Source: Bacteroidales bacterium UBA4866
GTDB taxonomy: Bacteria > Bacteroidota > Bacteroidia > Bacteroidales > P3
Assembly: GCA_002399565.1 (NCBI GenBank)
Contig: DHDW01000028.1
Coordinates: forward strand, 73,102 to 92,825
Direction: 5' to 3'
DNA length: 19,724 bases
The notes beneath the pieces were generated by a model, which was not told the origin of the DNA, ran no database searches, and was given only the letters and a program-made list of their open reading frames with translations. Position 1 is the stretch's first letter. Each line of letters opens with the position of its first letter. A program made the position numbers and the translations under genes. Shown here piece after piece: positions 1 to 8,012 of the stretch.

Positions 1-107
1 GTACCTTCAGCCATAGAAACAGTTATATTGGGAAAACCATCTAACTTTAATTGATTCAATATATCATTTACTTTAAATGGTTTTACAAATGCTTTTATTT
101 CTTTCAT
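1..107 (-). CDS. PII-like signalling protein (PII-NG type), partial
   Basis: Only the first 35 codons lie in the window; the gene runs off the left edge. The N-terminus reads MKEIKAFVKPFKVNDILNQL, then a segment ending VSMAEG. This is the first beta strand and helix of the ferredoxin-like PII fold (GlnB/GlnK start MK-I-A-I-PFK---V--AL). It follows the efflux adaptor by 20 bp on the same strand, so it is probably the last gene of the metal-efflux operon. A PII subgroup called PII-NG is known to be encoded beside heavy-metal RND pumps; by context this fits better than a nitrogen-regulatory GlnB. The T-loop and nucleotide-binding residues are outside the window, so ligand and partner cannot be judged. 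An alternative is another small PII-superfamily protein such as a CutA-like one. Fairly sure of the superfamily, less of the subgroup. Confidence 0.72.
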   Translation of the reverse strand, partial: MKEIKAFVKPFKVNDILNQLKLDGFPNITVSMAEG

Positions 108-127
108 AAATATTTTTTTATTATTGA

Positions 128-1312
128 TTAACAACTCATTTCGCCTGCATTTTTATTTGCTGAAAGCAGATTATATGCTCCTTTTATAACCACTTTTATC
201 TTTTTAATATCAAAGCCTTCTGGTAGAGTTATTTCTGTATATCCTGAATCAGAAACTCCTTTATGTACTTGCATCATCTTATATTCAGTAAAAGGTTTTC
301 CTCCTTCTTTTTTATTCCTTACAAATAGAAATATATAATCCTTGTCATCAAAGCTAACAATTGCTTCTGATGGTATAGAGGTTACCTCATTAGTTGAAGC
401 TTCTATATGTGCATTAACATACATTCCTGGTAATAGATTTTTACAACGACTTGAAACATTTGCATATACTTTATAAGTTTTATCCGCATTCACAGACTTT
501 CCTATTTGATATATTGATGCTTCATGTTCTTCTCTTTCTCCATTAATAAAGAAATGAATTTTTTGTCCATTTGAAACTTTATCTGCATCCTTTTCAAACA
601 AATTAAGCTCAAGGAATAGTTTATCTGTATTTATTATCTCAAATAAAATATCTGATGGCGAAACGCTTTTTCCAATGCTTATATTGGCTGTTTTTACATA
701 GCCAGAAATAGGTGAAACTAAAGCTATTGACCTGCTTATATTATCTTCATTCAATTTTAAAGGATTAATGCCTATAAGTGATAATTTCTGTTCCAAGGCA
801 TTTACTTGAACTTTTAGACTTTTGTAGTCAGAGGTAACTTGTTGCATATTCTTTTGGGAGGATATACCATTTTTATAAAGTTCTTCTTGACGATCATATT
901 CAGCCTTAGTAAATTTTAATTTACTTTTTGCTTCAAGATAATCTCGCTGAATGTCTACAAATTCAGGATTTTCTAAAACAGCAAGCGTTTGTCCCTTTTT
1001 AACAGTATTGCCAGGCATAAGCTTTGTGCTTTTTACAAAACCACCCATAGGCATACAAACTGTTGCAAGATTTTGAGGAGCAACACCTATTAATCCACTT
1101 ACTTTAAGTGTACCACTTATTGAACGGTATTCAATTGTTCCCATTTGAATGTCGGCAAGTTTTATCTGATCTTCTCGCATTTCAACAATATTTTCAGGTA
1201 GTATTTCAACCTCTTTAGCTTCTTTGTCTACTTTTTTGCCGCCACTACAAGAGGCTAATGATATAAATATAGCAAATATAATTGCTGATGATATAAATTT
1301 ATTTTGTGTCAT
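128..1312 (-). CDS. Efflux RND periplasmic adaptor lipoprotein (CusB/CzcB type)
   Basis: Membrane-fusion protein that links the inner-membrane RND pump to the outer-membrane channel in the periplasm and may pass metal ions to the pump. The 394-residue product starts with a lipoprotein signal peptide whose lipobox LASC ends at Cys22, so the mature protein should be lipid-anchored. A first half-lipoyl/barrel segment (about 85-110, with GGFVKSTKLMPGNTVKKGQ) is followed by an alpha-helical hairpin (about 117-180), the second lipoyl half (SPISGYVKTANISIGKSV, about 200) and beta-barrel and membrane-proximal domains to the C-terminus. This is the usual HlyD_D23 order and normal family length. The gene starts 11 bp after the pump's stop codon, so the two are surely cotranscribed. 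It lacks the His/Met-rich metal-binding N-terminal extension of some CzcB/CusB proteins. Substrate is inferred only from the pump. Confidence 0.94.
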   Translation of the reverse strand: MTQNKFISSAIIFAIFISLASCSGGKKVDKEAKEVEILPENIVEMREDQIKLADIQMGTIEYRSISGTLKVSGLIGVAPQNLATVCMPMGGFVKSTKLMPGNTVKKGQTLAVLENPEFVDIQRDYLEAKSKLKFTKAEYDRQEELYKNGISSQKNMQQVTSDYKSLKVQVNALEQKLSLIGINPLKLNEDNISRSIALVSPISGYVKTANISIGKSVSPSDILFEIINTDKLFLELNLFEKDADKVSNGQKIHFFINGEREEHEASIYQIGKSVNADKTYKVYANVSSRCKNLLPGMYVNAHIEASTNEVTSIPSEAIVSFDDKDYIFLFVRNKKEGGKPFTEYKMMQVHKGVSDSGYTEITLPEGFDIKKIKVVIKGAYNLLSANKNAGEMSC

Positions 1313-1323
1313 AATACATTTGT

Positions 1324-4300
1324 TTAAAAGATTTTACCTTTAATGAAATCAATAGAAATAATTGTTTGGTTATAGTCGTTAAGTGCATTGAGATAATTAA
1401 GCTTAATGCTCAAAGCACGGCTAAGACTTTGGATATAACCAAAATAATCTAATGATCCTGTTTGATAACTTTTTGTTGCTTGATCAATAATTAAATCAGC
1501 TTCAGGAATAGCTTGTCTTTCATAATAATCAAGACTGTTACTATATTTTGAATATTCTTCTATTAAGGAATTATAGTTTCCAATAAGTGATTTTGAATAA
1601 TTTTCAAAATTAATCTGAGCAACTTGTTGTTTAATTTTTGCTGCTTTAATTTTTGAAGTATAAGGAGTAAACCAAAGTGGAATTGAAATATTAGCTTGAA
1701 CACCATTAAAACGATCTCCAAGACCAAAACTGCGTTGAAGTCCATTTATTTCCTGAGTCCCTTGCATAGTTTGGCTGAAGTATCCAATTCCCCAATCAGG
1801 CAGCATCTTGCTTTTTTCTAATTTAGTTTCTAATGCTGATAATTCAAGTTGCTGCTGTGCAAGTCCTAATGAAGGGTTATCAGATATTGATAAACTATCT
1901 GCTGATGGAGAAAAATCAAAGCGACATAATACAGTATCGGTTGGATATATAGTTAATGTTGTATTTAAAAGTATATTCAATTTCTGATTTAATATATTTA
2001 TATCAGCATTTACTTGCTTTAATTGGTTTTTAACTTCCATGCTTTGCGAACGAGCTGTAATCATTTCCAAACGATTTGTTTCTCCCGTTTTTAATCTTAA
2101 CTCCGCTGCATATTGAAATCTTGAGTAAAGACTGTCTTGAAGTACAAACAATTTCTGTTTTGAGTAATAATAAGCAAGTTGCCAGTAAATTTGTTTTACT
2201 TGTGTTGCAATTTCAAGTTGAGACGTTTTTAACTCCCATTGACTGCTTTTCACATTTGCATTTGCTAATTTATTTTGATTTACGTAAACAGTAGGAAATG
2301 AAAATGACTGTGAAATAGTAAAAGTATTATCCTTAGAATATGAATTTATTTGACCATATTGTCCTTCAATAGAAGTTTTTGGAATATCAATTGCATTTCC
2401 TTTTAAAGCTTTCTGAATATCTACAGAATAAGCAGAAGAACGTATAGATAAATTACTATCCAATGCAATTTGAATAGCTTGTTTTAAATTTATTCTTCTT
2501 ATTTCTTGAGCATTTGTAGTATTATAAAAAGATGATCCAATAAATAATAATATTAACAACGACAAGGCTTTTGCAGATTTGCGTTTAAATATTGATTTAA
2601 AACTTTTACTTGAAAAGACAATATAAAAAATTGGTAAGATAATAAGAGTTAATATAGTTGCTGTAATTAATCCACCAATAACAACTGTTGCCAATGGTTT
2701 TTGAACTTCTGCTCCTGCAGAAGTTGATAATGCCATAGGAAGAAAACCAAGTGAGGCAACTGAAGCCGTCATCAAAACTGGACGCAAACGTGTGTGCAAT
2801 CCTTTTAGTACCCTTTCTACAATATCAGTGACTCCATCTCTTTCGAGTCGATTAAATTCTGCAATAAGTACAATTCCATTAAGTACTGCTATACCAAACA
2901 ATGCAATAAATCCAACTCCAGCAGAAATAGAGAAATTCATTCCCCTAAGCCATAGAGCAAAAATCCCACCAATTATAGACATGGGTACAGCTGAGAATAT
3001 TAATAAAGCTTGTTTTACTGAATGGAATGTGAAAAACAAAAGCACAAATATTAGTAATAAAGCAACAGGAACTGCAATAGATAATCTTGCTTTTGCAGCT
3101 TGAAGGTTTTGAAATTGACCTCCATAATTTACATAGTAACCAGTTGGTAATTGTACTTTTTTATCAATTTGTTTAGATACATCATCTATTACACTTTCAA
3201 TATCACGATTACGAACATTAAAACCAATTGTAATCCTTCTTTGAGCATTTTCTCTGGTAACCTGTGCTGGACCTGATTTAATTTCAATATCAGCAATTTG
3301 TTCAAAAGGTATTTGCCCCCCATTAGGAAGAGATACCATTAAGTTTTTGATATTATCTATGTCTTGACGATAATCTTTATCTAAACGTACTACAAGCCCA
3401 AAACGTTTTTCTTGATCATAAACAACTCCCGCCTGACTTCCTGCAAAGGCAGAACGTAAGATACGATTTACATCTTCAATTGAAATACCGTATTGAGCTA
3501 AACGATCTCTGTTATATTCAACCTGAACCTGAGCTAATCCAGTAACTTTCTCAACATTAATATCTTCAACACCTTCTATTTTTTGAATTATTTTTTCAAC
3601 TTCTGATGCTTTTTCTGATAATGTATTAAGGTCGTCACCAAATATTTTTATTGCAATATCTTGCTTTGAACCTGAAAGCAATTCATTTGAACGCATTTGA
3701 ATAGGCTGTTGAAATTCAAATTTTACACCTGCCAAAGGAATCAAAGCTTCTTCCATTTTCTCAACAAGTTCTTCTCGAGTTTTAGCACTTGTCCATTCAC
3801 TTTTGTCTTTAAGAGTTATGATATAATCTCCCGTTTCCATTGGTGTAGGATCGGTTGGTATTTCACCTGCTCCTATTTTACATACAGTATGTTTTATCTC
3901 AGGAAAATTAGCAAGTAATATTTTATTAGCTTTTTTTACCTGTTCAACAGTATTTGAAAGGGAACCTCCCTGCAAAGTAATTACACCTGCAGCTAAATCT
4001 CCTTCTTCGAGTTGTGGGATAAATTCACCTCCCAAACTACTAAATACAAACAAGCTAAAGATAAATAATACAATAGCAGAAAGAGATATCAGTAATTTAC
4101 GCTTAAGTGCAAATTTAATAATAGGAGTAAAACCTTTATGAATCCAATCTATAAGCTTATCGGAGAAATTGCGTTTATGTTCTGTCTTTTTGCTTAAAAA
4201 TAAAGCAGAAATCATAGGAATATATGTTAGAGAAAGAATAAATGCACCCAAAATAGCAAAGGATACTACTTGTGCCATTGGGACAAACATCTTCCCTTCA

Positions 4301-5718
4301 ATACCTACCAAAAAAAGAATAGGCATATAAACAATTAAGATAATTATCTCACCAAATGCTGCTGCTGTTCTTATTCGGCCTGAAGCTTGGAAAACCTCTT
4401 CATCCATTTGTTTTTGAGAAAGCTTTACAACTCCTTGATGGCGATCTTTGCCCAAAGAAGAGATTCGATGTACTACACTTTCTACAATAATTACCGATCC
4501 GTCTACAATCAGACCAAAATCAATAGCTCCCAAACTCATTAAGTTGCCAGATACACCGAAGAAATTCATCAATGATATTGCAAAAAGTAATGAAAGAGGA
4601 ATAACGGAAGCTACAATCAGCCCCGCTCTCATATTACCTAAGAACAATACCAAAATAAAGATAACAATTAAAGCTCCTTCAATTAAATTTCTTGAAACTG
4701 TTCCAATTGCCCTATCTACAAGATCAGAACGATTTAAGAAAGGTTCTATTTTAACTCCTTTAGGCAAAGATTTTTGAATAGATTCTATCCTTTTTTCAAC
4801 GTTCTTTATAACACCATTCGCATTAGCTCCTTTTAGCATCATTACAACTCCACCAACAGCTTCTGTTGTGTCAACAACAAATGCTCCATAACGAGTTGCA
4901 TTTCCGTATTGAACAGTTGCAACATCACGAATTAAAATAGGAGTACCTGATGCATTGTTTTTAACTACAATTTTCTCAATATCCTCTAATGTTTTTATCA
5001 AACCTATACCACGAATAAAATAAGCTGTAGGTTTTTTATCAATATAAGCACTTCCTGTATTTTCGTTATTTTTTTGTAGAGCATCAAAAATATCATTAAG
5101 TGTAAGATTCATACTCCTTAATGTTTCTGGATTAATAGCAATTTCATATTGCTTAACAAATCCACCATAGCTATTAATATCAGCCACACCTGGAGTTCCT
5201 AACATCTCACGACGAACTACCCAATCTTGAATAGTACGAAGTTCCATAGGAGAATATTTGTTTTCATATCCTTTATCAACAGCAAGATGATATTGATAAA
5301 TTTCTCCTAATCCTGTTGAAATTGGAGCTAATTCTATTTTTGCTAATCCTTCAGGAATTAGCTCTTCTGCTTCTTTTAGCTTTTCGCTCATTTGTTGACG
5401 TGCCCAATACACATCTACATCATCTTTAAATACAACTGTTATTACGGACAAGCCCAATCGAGAAATGGAGCGTAGTTCAATAATATTAGGAATATTTGCA
5501 ACAGCCACTTCAATAGGTGCAGTAATTGCACTTTCAACTTCCTGAACGGCTAAAGATGGAGCAAGCGCTATAACTTGCACTTGGTTATTAGTTATATCTG
5601 GAGTTGCATCAATAGGTAATTGAGTTACAGAGTAAACCCCCCAACCAATTAATGCAAACACAAATAGTCCAATAATAAATTTATTCTTTATTGAAAAATG
5701 AATGATTTGTTTTATCAT
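1324..5718 (-). CDS. CzcA/CusA-family heavy-metal RND pump fused to a TolC-type outer-membrane protein
   Basis: Proton-driven heavy-metal exporter. Residues 1 to about 1044 are a full RND pump: TM1 near the N-terminus, two periplasmic porter loops, and a TM4 signature with D400-F-G, D406-G and E413, the charged residues of the proton relay in CzcA. The porter contains QPIQMRSNELLSG (671-683), as in CzcA. The DFG/DG signature is typical of pumps for divalent Zn/Co/Cd/Ni rather than Cu/Ag pumps, so substrate is inferred as divalent metal. After the last TM comes a basic stretch KRK (1045-1047), a hydrophobic core (about 1051-1061) and TTNA/Q (cleavage expected after A1070), which looks like a signal peptide. 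Residues 1071-1464 are a TolC-family efflux protein of normal length, with two long helical repeats. The whole 1464-residue frame is open, so this is a real fusion and not a sequencing join. Such fusions occur in Bacteroidota metal operons. Confidence 0.96.
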   Translation of the reverse strand: MIKQIIHFSIKNKFIIGLFVFALIGWGVYSVTQLPIDATPDITNNQVQVIALAPSLAVQEVESAITAPIEVAVANIPNIIELRSISRLGLSVITVVFKDDVDVYWARQQMSEKLKEAEELIPEGLAKIELAPISTGLGEIYQYHLAVDKGYENKYSPMELRTIQDWVVRREMLGTPGVADINSYGGFVKQYEIAINPETLRSMNLTLNDIFDALQKNNENTGSAYIDKKPTAYFIRGIGLIKTLEDIEKIVVKNNASGTPILIRDVATVQYGNATRYGAFVVDTTEAVGGVVMMLKGANANGVIKNVEKRIESIQKSLPKGVKIEPFLNRSDLVDRAIGTVSRNLIEGALIVIFILVLFLGNMRAGLIVASVIPLSLLFAISLMNFFGVSGNLMSLGAIDFGLIVDGSVIIVESVVHRISSLGKDRHQGVVKLSQKQMDEEVFQASGRIRTAAAFGEIIILIVYMPILFLVGIEGKMFVPMAQVVSFAILGAFILSLTYIPMISALFLSKKTEHKRNFSDKLIDWIHKGFTPIIKFALKRKLLISLSAIVLFIFSLFVFSSLGGEFIPQLEEGDLAAGVITLQGGSLSNTVEQVKKANKILLANFPEIKHTVCKIGAGEIPTDPTPMETGDYIITLKDKSEWTSAKTREELVEKMEEALIPLAGVKFEFQQPIQMRSNELLSGSKQDIAIKIFGDDLNTLSEKASEVEKIIQKIEGVEDINVEKVTGLAQVQVEYNRDRLAQYGISIEDVNRILRSAFAGSQAGVVYDQEKRFGLVVRLDKDYRQDIDNIKNLMVSLPNGGQIPFEQIADIEIKSGPAQVTRENAQRRITIGFNVRNRDIESVIDDVSKQIDKKVQLPTGYYVNYGGQFQNLQAAKARLSIAVPVALLLIFVLLFFTFHSVKQALLIFSAVPMSIIGGIFALWLRGMNFSISAGVGFIALFGIAVLNGIVLIAEFNRLERDGVTDIVERVLKGLHTRLRPVLMTASVASLGFLPMALSTSAGAEVQKPLATVVIGGLITATILTLIILPIFYIVFSSKSFKSIFKRKSAKALSLLILLFIGSSFYNTTNAQEIRRINLKQAIQIALDSNLSIRSSAYSVDIQKALKGNAIDIPKTSIEGQYGQINSYSKDNTFTISQSFSFPTVYVNQNKLANANVKSSQWELKTSQLEIATQVKQIYWQLAYYYSKQKLFVLQDSLYSRFQYAAELRLKTGETNRLEMITARSQSMEVKNQLKQVNADINILNQKLNILLNTTLTIYPTDTVLCRFDFSPSADSLSISDNPSLGLAQQQLELSALETKLEKSKMLPDWGIGYFSQTMQGTQEINGLQRSFGLGDRFNGVQANISIPLWFTPYTSKIKAAKIKQQVAQINFENYSKSLIGNYNSLIEEYSKYSNSLDYYERQAIPEADLIIDQATKSYQTGSLDYFGYIQSLSRALSIKLNYLNALNDYNQTIISIDFIKGKIF

Positions 5719-5800
5719 ATATAAATATCTAAATAAGTTAATACAACTACATAATAACCCCCTTTATTTGATAAATAAATAAGGAAATAAAAAAATAATA

Positions 5801-6115
5801 TTAACTACATTTAGGAGGATTCCAGATATAACTTATATTGAAAGAGGTATATGTGCTATTATATACAGGAAACTGAACTTTTGAAGAAGAATAACATTGA
5901 AAATTAATATTAAAATCCAAGTAATATATAGAGAAAATGCAACGATGATACAAACAAGAACCAGAACGATGATTTGTTGTATGTTGATGATTATGGCAGT
6001 CCGTATCTTGATATATCTCCATCATTCCCACAGTATTATCCTTATGAATATTTGGACTGTGAAATGATGTAAATATTACAAAAAAGAAAAATAATATATA
6101 TCCGAGTCCCTTCAT
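5801..6115 (-). CDS. Small exported Cys/His-rich protein, DUF6660-like
   Basis: A 104-residue protein with an N-terminal hydrophobic signal or anchor segment (about 5-18) and a central cluster of potential metal ligands: C40, H41, H43, H45, H49, C54, H57 and C59. It ends in SYIWNPPKCS. The size, exported Cys/His cluster and the terminal IW-PPK motif resemble the small DUF6660 family that often sits immediately upstream of cusA-type genes in Bacteroidota. No biochemical role is established to my knowledge. Context suggests periplasmic metal binding or delivery to the pump, which is inference. It lies 82 bp upstream of the pump gene and has its own candidate promoter (6147-6154), so it may head a sub-transcript of the efflux operon. 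The family assignment is from motif memory and is moderate. Confidence 0.7.
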   Translation of the reverse strand: MKGLGYILFFFFVIFTSFHSPNIHKDNTVGMMEIYQDTDCHNHQHTTNHRSGSCLYHRCIFSIYYLDFNINFQCYSSSKVQFPVYNSTYTSFNISYIWNPPKCS

Positions 6116-6146
6116 TTTTTTATTTAATCACTCTTTTATTAAGTTA

Positions 6147-6154
6147 CAAAGGTA
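6147..6154 (-). promoter_or_regulatory. Candidate Bacteroidota -7 box upstream of the Cys/His-rich gene
   Basis: On the minus strand this reads TACCTTTG, a perfect match to TAnnTTTG. It is 31 bp upstream of the ATG at 6115, in the gap after the sensor-like gene. No clear TTG appears at the -33 position. It could give the efflux genes a promoter separate from the sensor genes. Confidence 0.5.
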
Positions 6155-6177
6155 TAAAGAAATATTTTAACTCCTAA

Positions 6178-6684
6178 TTAATTGCTTGTTTTTTTCCCAT
6201 TGTTACAACAACATTTAGAATTATTCTTACAAGTAGGACGACAAACAAATATTTGTCTATAAATATCATCCATTGATGAGATTTGATCCTTATGTAATAT
6301 ATTTTTTAGTTTATAGTATTGTTCAACAGATTGATGCAAAAGTTGTTTTTGAAAATAAGTTACTTTATTTTCAAGCTTATTAATTGCTGTAGTATCATAA
6401 GGTTTATTTTCAATATAATTCATCAAAACTTCTTGGGAAAGATGCAAACTATCTGCAATTCGAATAGCAATATTTTGATGTTCTTTTTTAATAATAGTAT
6501 ATTTTTTCTGCTGTGCTTTGTCAAGAGAAAGAGTTTCTGAGACATAACATTGAATTTTTGATTTTTCAATAATCTTTTCTTCTTTTAAATTAGAACAGCA
6601 ACTATTACTTAAAAAGAAAAAGATATTTACTCCTAATAATAATAGTAATGTTATTATAATTCCAATAAAATATGACTTTTTCAT
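6178..6684 (-). CDS. Periplasmic heavy-metal sensor-like protein (CnrX/Spy/CpxP-like helical)
   Basis: A 168-residue protein with one N-terminal membrane segment (about 5-26) followed by S-C-C, then a largely alpha-helical periplasmic domain. Two LTxxQ-like elements are visible, LSLDKAQQKKY (about 53-63) and LHKDQISSMDDIYRQI (about 130-145), as in the Spy/CpxP/CnrX fold. The last 22 residues carry five cysteines: C148, C152 and the run C158-C159-C160. In characterised systems CnrX binds metal in the periplasm and signals to an anti-sigma factor, and by analogy this protein may sense the exported metal. Its ATG overlaps the preceding gene's stop codon by one base (TAATG), which suggests coupled translation with the anti-sigma-like partner. 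The cysteine-rich tail is not part of the classical fold and could be an extra metal site. Membrane-anchored or lipidated topology is undecided. Confidence 0.72.
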   Translation of the reverse strand: MKKSYFIGIIITLLLLLGVNIFFFLSNSCCSNLKEEKIIEKSKIQCYVSETLSLDKAQQKKYTIIKKEHQNIAIRIADSLHLSQEVLMNYIENKPYDTTAINKLENKVTYFQKQLLHQSVEQYYKLKNILHKDQISSMDDIYRQIFVCRPTCKNNSKCCCNNGKKTSN

Positions 6685-6983
6685 TATTTAGATTTTTCTA
6701 TATTAAGTAATTCTGAAGGATAATAATTTACCAAGATGTCAAAATAATTATCTTCCATAAATTTATCATAAGTTTTTTGTGATATTTCTTTAGATACATA
6801 ATCGGTTTTAGTAAAAGATAATATATTAAGGGTCATAAATAAGATTAAGAAAGCAAAACCAACGTTTATACTTTTATAAGCCCATTTAGGTAATAAATCT
6901 TTTTTTGCTATCCTCATTTGAATCTTTTGAAACAAATATGGATTAGCTTCTTTTATTTTATCCTTTATTAATAAATCTTCCAT
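6684..6983 (-). CDS. Small membrane protein, anti-sigma-factor-like
   Basis: About 99 residues from the chosen ATG at 6983 (MEDLLIKDKI). An upstream in-frame ATG at 7013 would add ten residues that look non-coding, so it was not used. The N-terminal cytoplasmic part contains EANPYLFQKIQMRI, which resembles the NPYLxxRI motif of small proteins placed between ECF sigma factor and CnrX-like genes in Bacteroidota. One membrane span lies at about 40-57, then a short periplasmic tail. The single-span layout with a cytoplasmic N-terminus and the coupled downstream sensor gene suggest an anti-sigma or sensor-partner role. This is inference, as the protein is too short and diverged for a firm family call. 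No sigma factor gene is adjacent: upstream is a 320-bp divergent intergenic region and then rpsP. Confidence 0.6.
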   Translation of the reverse strand: MEDLLIKDKIKEANPYLFQKIQMRIAKKDLLPKWAYKSINVGFAFLILFMTLNILSFTKTDYVSKEISQKTYDKFMEDNYFDILVNYYPSELLNIEKSK

Positions 6984-7057
6984 TTTATATTTTGTAATTC
7001 TCAAAATAATCAATTTATATATTAAGACATATAATTGTGCATAACCTTACACCTAAA

Positions 7058-7065
7058 CAAATATA
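7058..7065 (-). promoter_or_regulatory. Candidate -7 box for the metal-sensing/efflux operon
   Basis: Minus-strand TATATTTG matches TAnnTTTG exactly and lies about 75 bp upstream of the ATG at 6983. A weak TTTA lies about 21 bp further upstream where the -33 element is expected. It is the only full match on this strand between the divergent genes. Confidence 0.45.
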
Positions 7066-7231
7066 TTCATTTTACTCTTATCACTATAAACCTCATTCTT
7101 TATGAATAATTATTATAGCATGGAATTAAAATAGTGTTTAGTAAATAGAAATGTTTATTTGGATTTTAATTTATGATTATTGATATTATGATACTAGTGA
7201 AGAGATTAAAACATAAAAATAATGCTTGAAA

Positions 7232-7263
7232 TTTGCTGTATATTAAATAAAGATGTACCTTTG
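7232..7263 (+). promoter_or_regulatory. Promoter of rpsP-rimM
   Basis: TTTG at 7232-7235, a 20-bp spacer, then TACCTTTG at 7256-7263. Both elements and the spacing match the Bacteroidota housekeeping sigma consensus (TTTG, 19-21 bp, TAnnTTTG). The -7 box ends 40 bp before the rpsP ATG. It is the best promoter in the window. Confidence 0.75.
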
Positions 7264-7303
7264 CACATTAAATATTTTTAATAACAAGTAATTAAAAGCT
7301 ATT

Positions 7304-7885
7304 ATGGCAGTAAAAATCAGACTACAACGTCATGGGAAAAAGGGACAACCTTTTTATCATATCGTTATTGCGGATGCTCGAGCAGCACGTGATGGAAAAT
7401 TTATTGAAAAGATTGGGACTTATAATCCTATGACCTCTCCTGCAACTATTAATTTGGATACTGAAAGAGCTTGTGAATGGTTGAGAAATGGAGCACAGCC
7501 AACCGATACAGCAAGAGCAATTCTTTCTTATAAAGGGGCAATGCTAAAACGTCATCTTCAAATTGGAGTTGAAAAGAAAGCAATTACTCAAGAAGTTGCA
7601 GATGCTAAATTTAATGCATGGTTAACAGAAAAAGATAACAAGATAGCTGCAAAGAAAGAAGAAAAAAGAAATTCAAAGAAATTAGATGCAAAAAAGGCTT
7701 TAGCAGCTGAAATGGAAGTGAATGCAAAAAGAATTGCAGATATCGAAAAGAAGAAAGAAGAAATTGAAGCAGCTAAGAGAGCTGAATTAGAAGCATCAAA
7801 AGCTCAAACAGAAGAAGCTTCTGCACAAGCAGAAACTGAAACTTCAGAACAAACAACTGAAGTAGAAGAGTCAAAAGCTGAATAA
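7304..7885 (+). CDS. rpsP: 30S ribosomal protein S16 with extended C-terminus
   Basis: Structural protein of the small ribosomal subunit. The first roughly 80 residues are the S16 domain: [20 protein letters not shown] start, [20 protein letters not shown] motif, and a GAQPTDT segment followed by a helix. The product is 193 residues, against about 80-90 in most bacteria. The remaining roughly 110 residues are rich in Lys, Glu and Ala, predicted helical or coiled, ending in an acidic Thr/Glu-rich tail. Such extensions are usual in Bacteroidota S16, and their role is not known to me. It is preceded by a strong promoter, followed by a hairpin terminator, and lies 127 bp before rimM, a common ribosomal neighbour of rpsP. 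Confidence 0.97.
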   Translation: MAVKIRLQRHGKKGQPFYHIVIADARAARDGKFIEKIGTYNPMTSPATINLDTERACEWLRNGAQPTDTARAILSYKGAMLKRHLQIGVEKKAITQEVADAKFNAWLTEKDNKIAAKKEEKRNSKKLDAKKALAAEMEVNAKRIADIEKKKEEIEAAKRAELEASKAQTEEASAQAETETSEQTTEVEESKAE

Positions 7886-7915
7886 TTGTAAATAATAATT
7901 CTTCATAATGATTGC

Positions 7916-7953
7916 AAAGACCGTATTCTTTAATAAGGAACGGTCTTTTTTTT
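7916..7953 (+). terminator. Rho-independent terminator after rpsP
   Basis: A 9-bp perfect stem, AAAGACCGT (7916-7924) with ACGGTCTTT (7940-7948), can extend inwards through a bulge and runs into eight or nine T residues. It lies 31 bp after the rpsP stop codon. Partial read-through to rimM is possible, as no strong separate rimM promoter was seen. Confidence 0.85.
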
Positions 7954-8012
7954 ATTCCGAAACAATAATTACACATATTTAATGGTAGTAATTTTATCTA
8001 AAAATTTTTATT

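Noticed and set aside
2792..3103. Plus-strand open frame of 103 codons opposite the RND pump
   Set aside because: It is a shadow of the pump's coding strand; the composition is not protein-like and the pump frame is strongly supported.
4448..4777. Plus-strand open frame of 109 codons opposite the RND pump
   Set aside because: Also a shadow of the pump, which has conserved catalytic motifs in this very region.
5801..7013. A toxin-antitoxin pair among the small genes next to the pump
   Set aside because: Both larger products have membrane or signal segments and metal-type motifs, and the gene order matches metal-efflux operons.
7987..8012. TAATTTTA as a separate rimM promoter
   Set aside because: One mismatch to the -7 consensus and no -33 element; read-through from rpsP is as likely.
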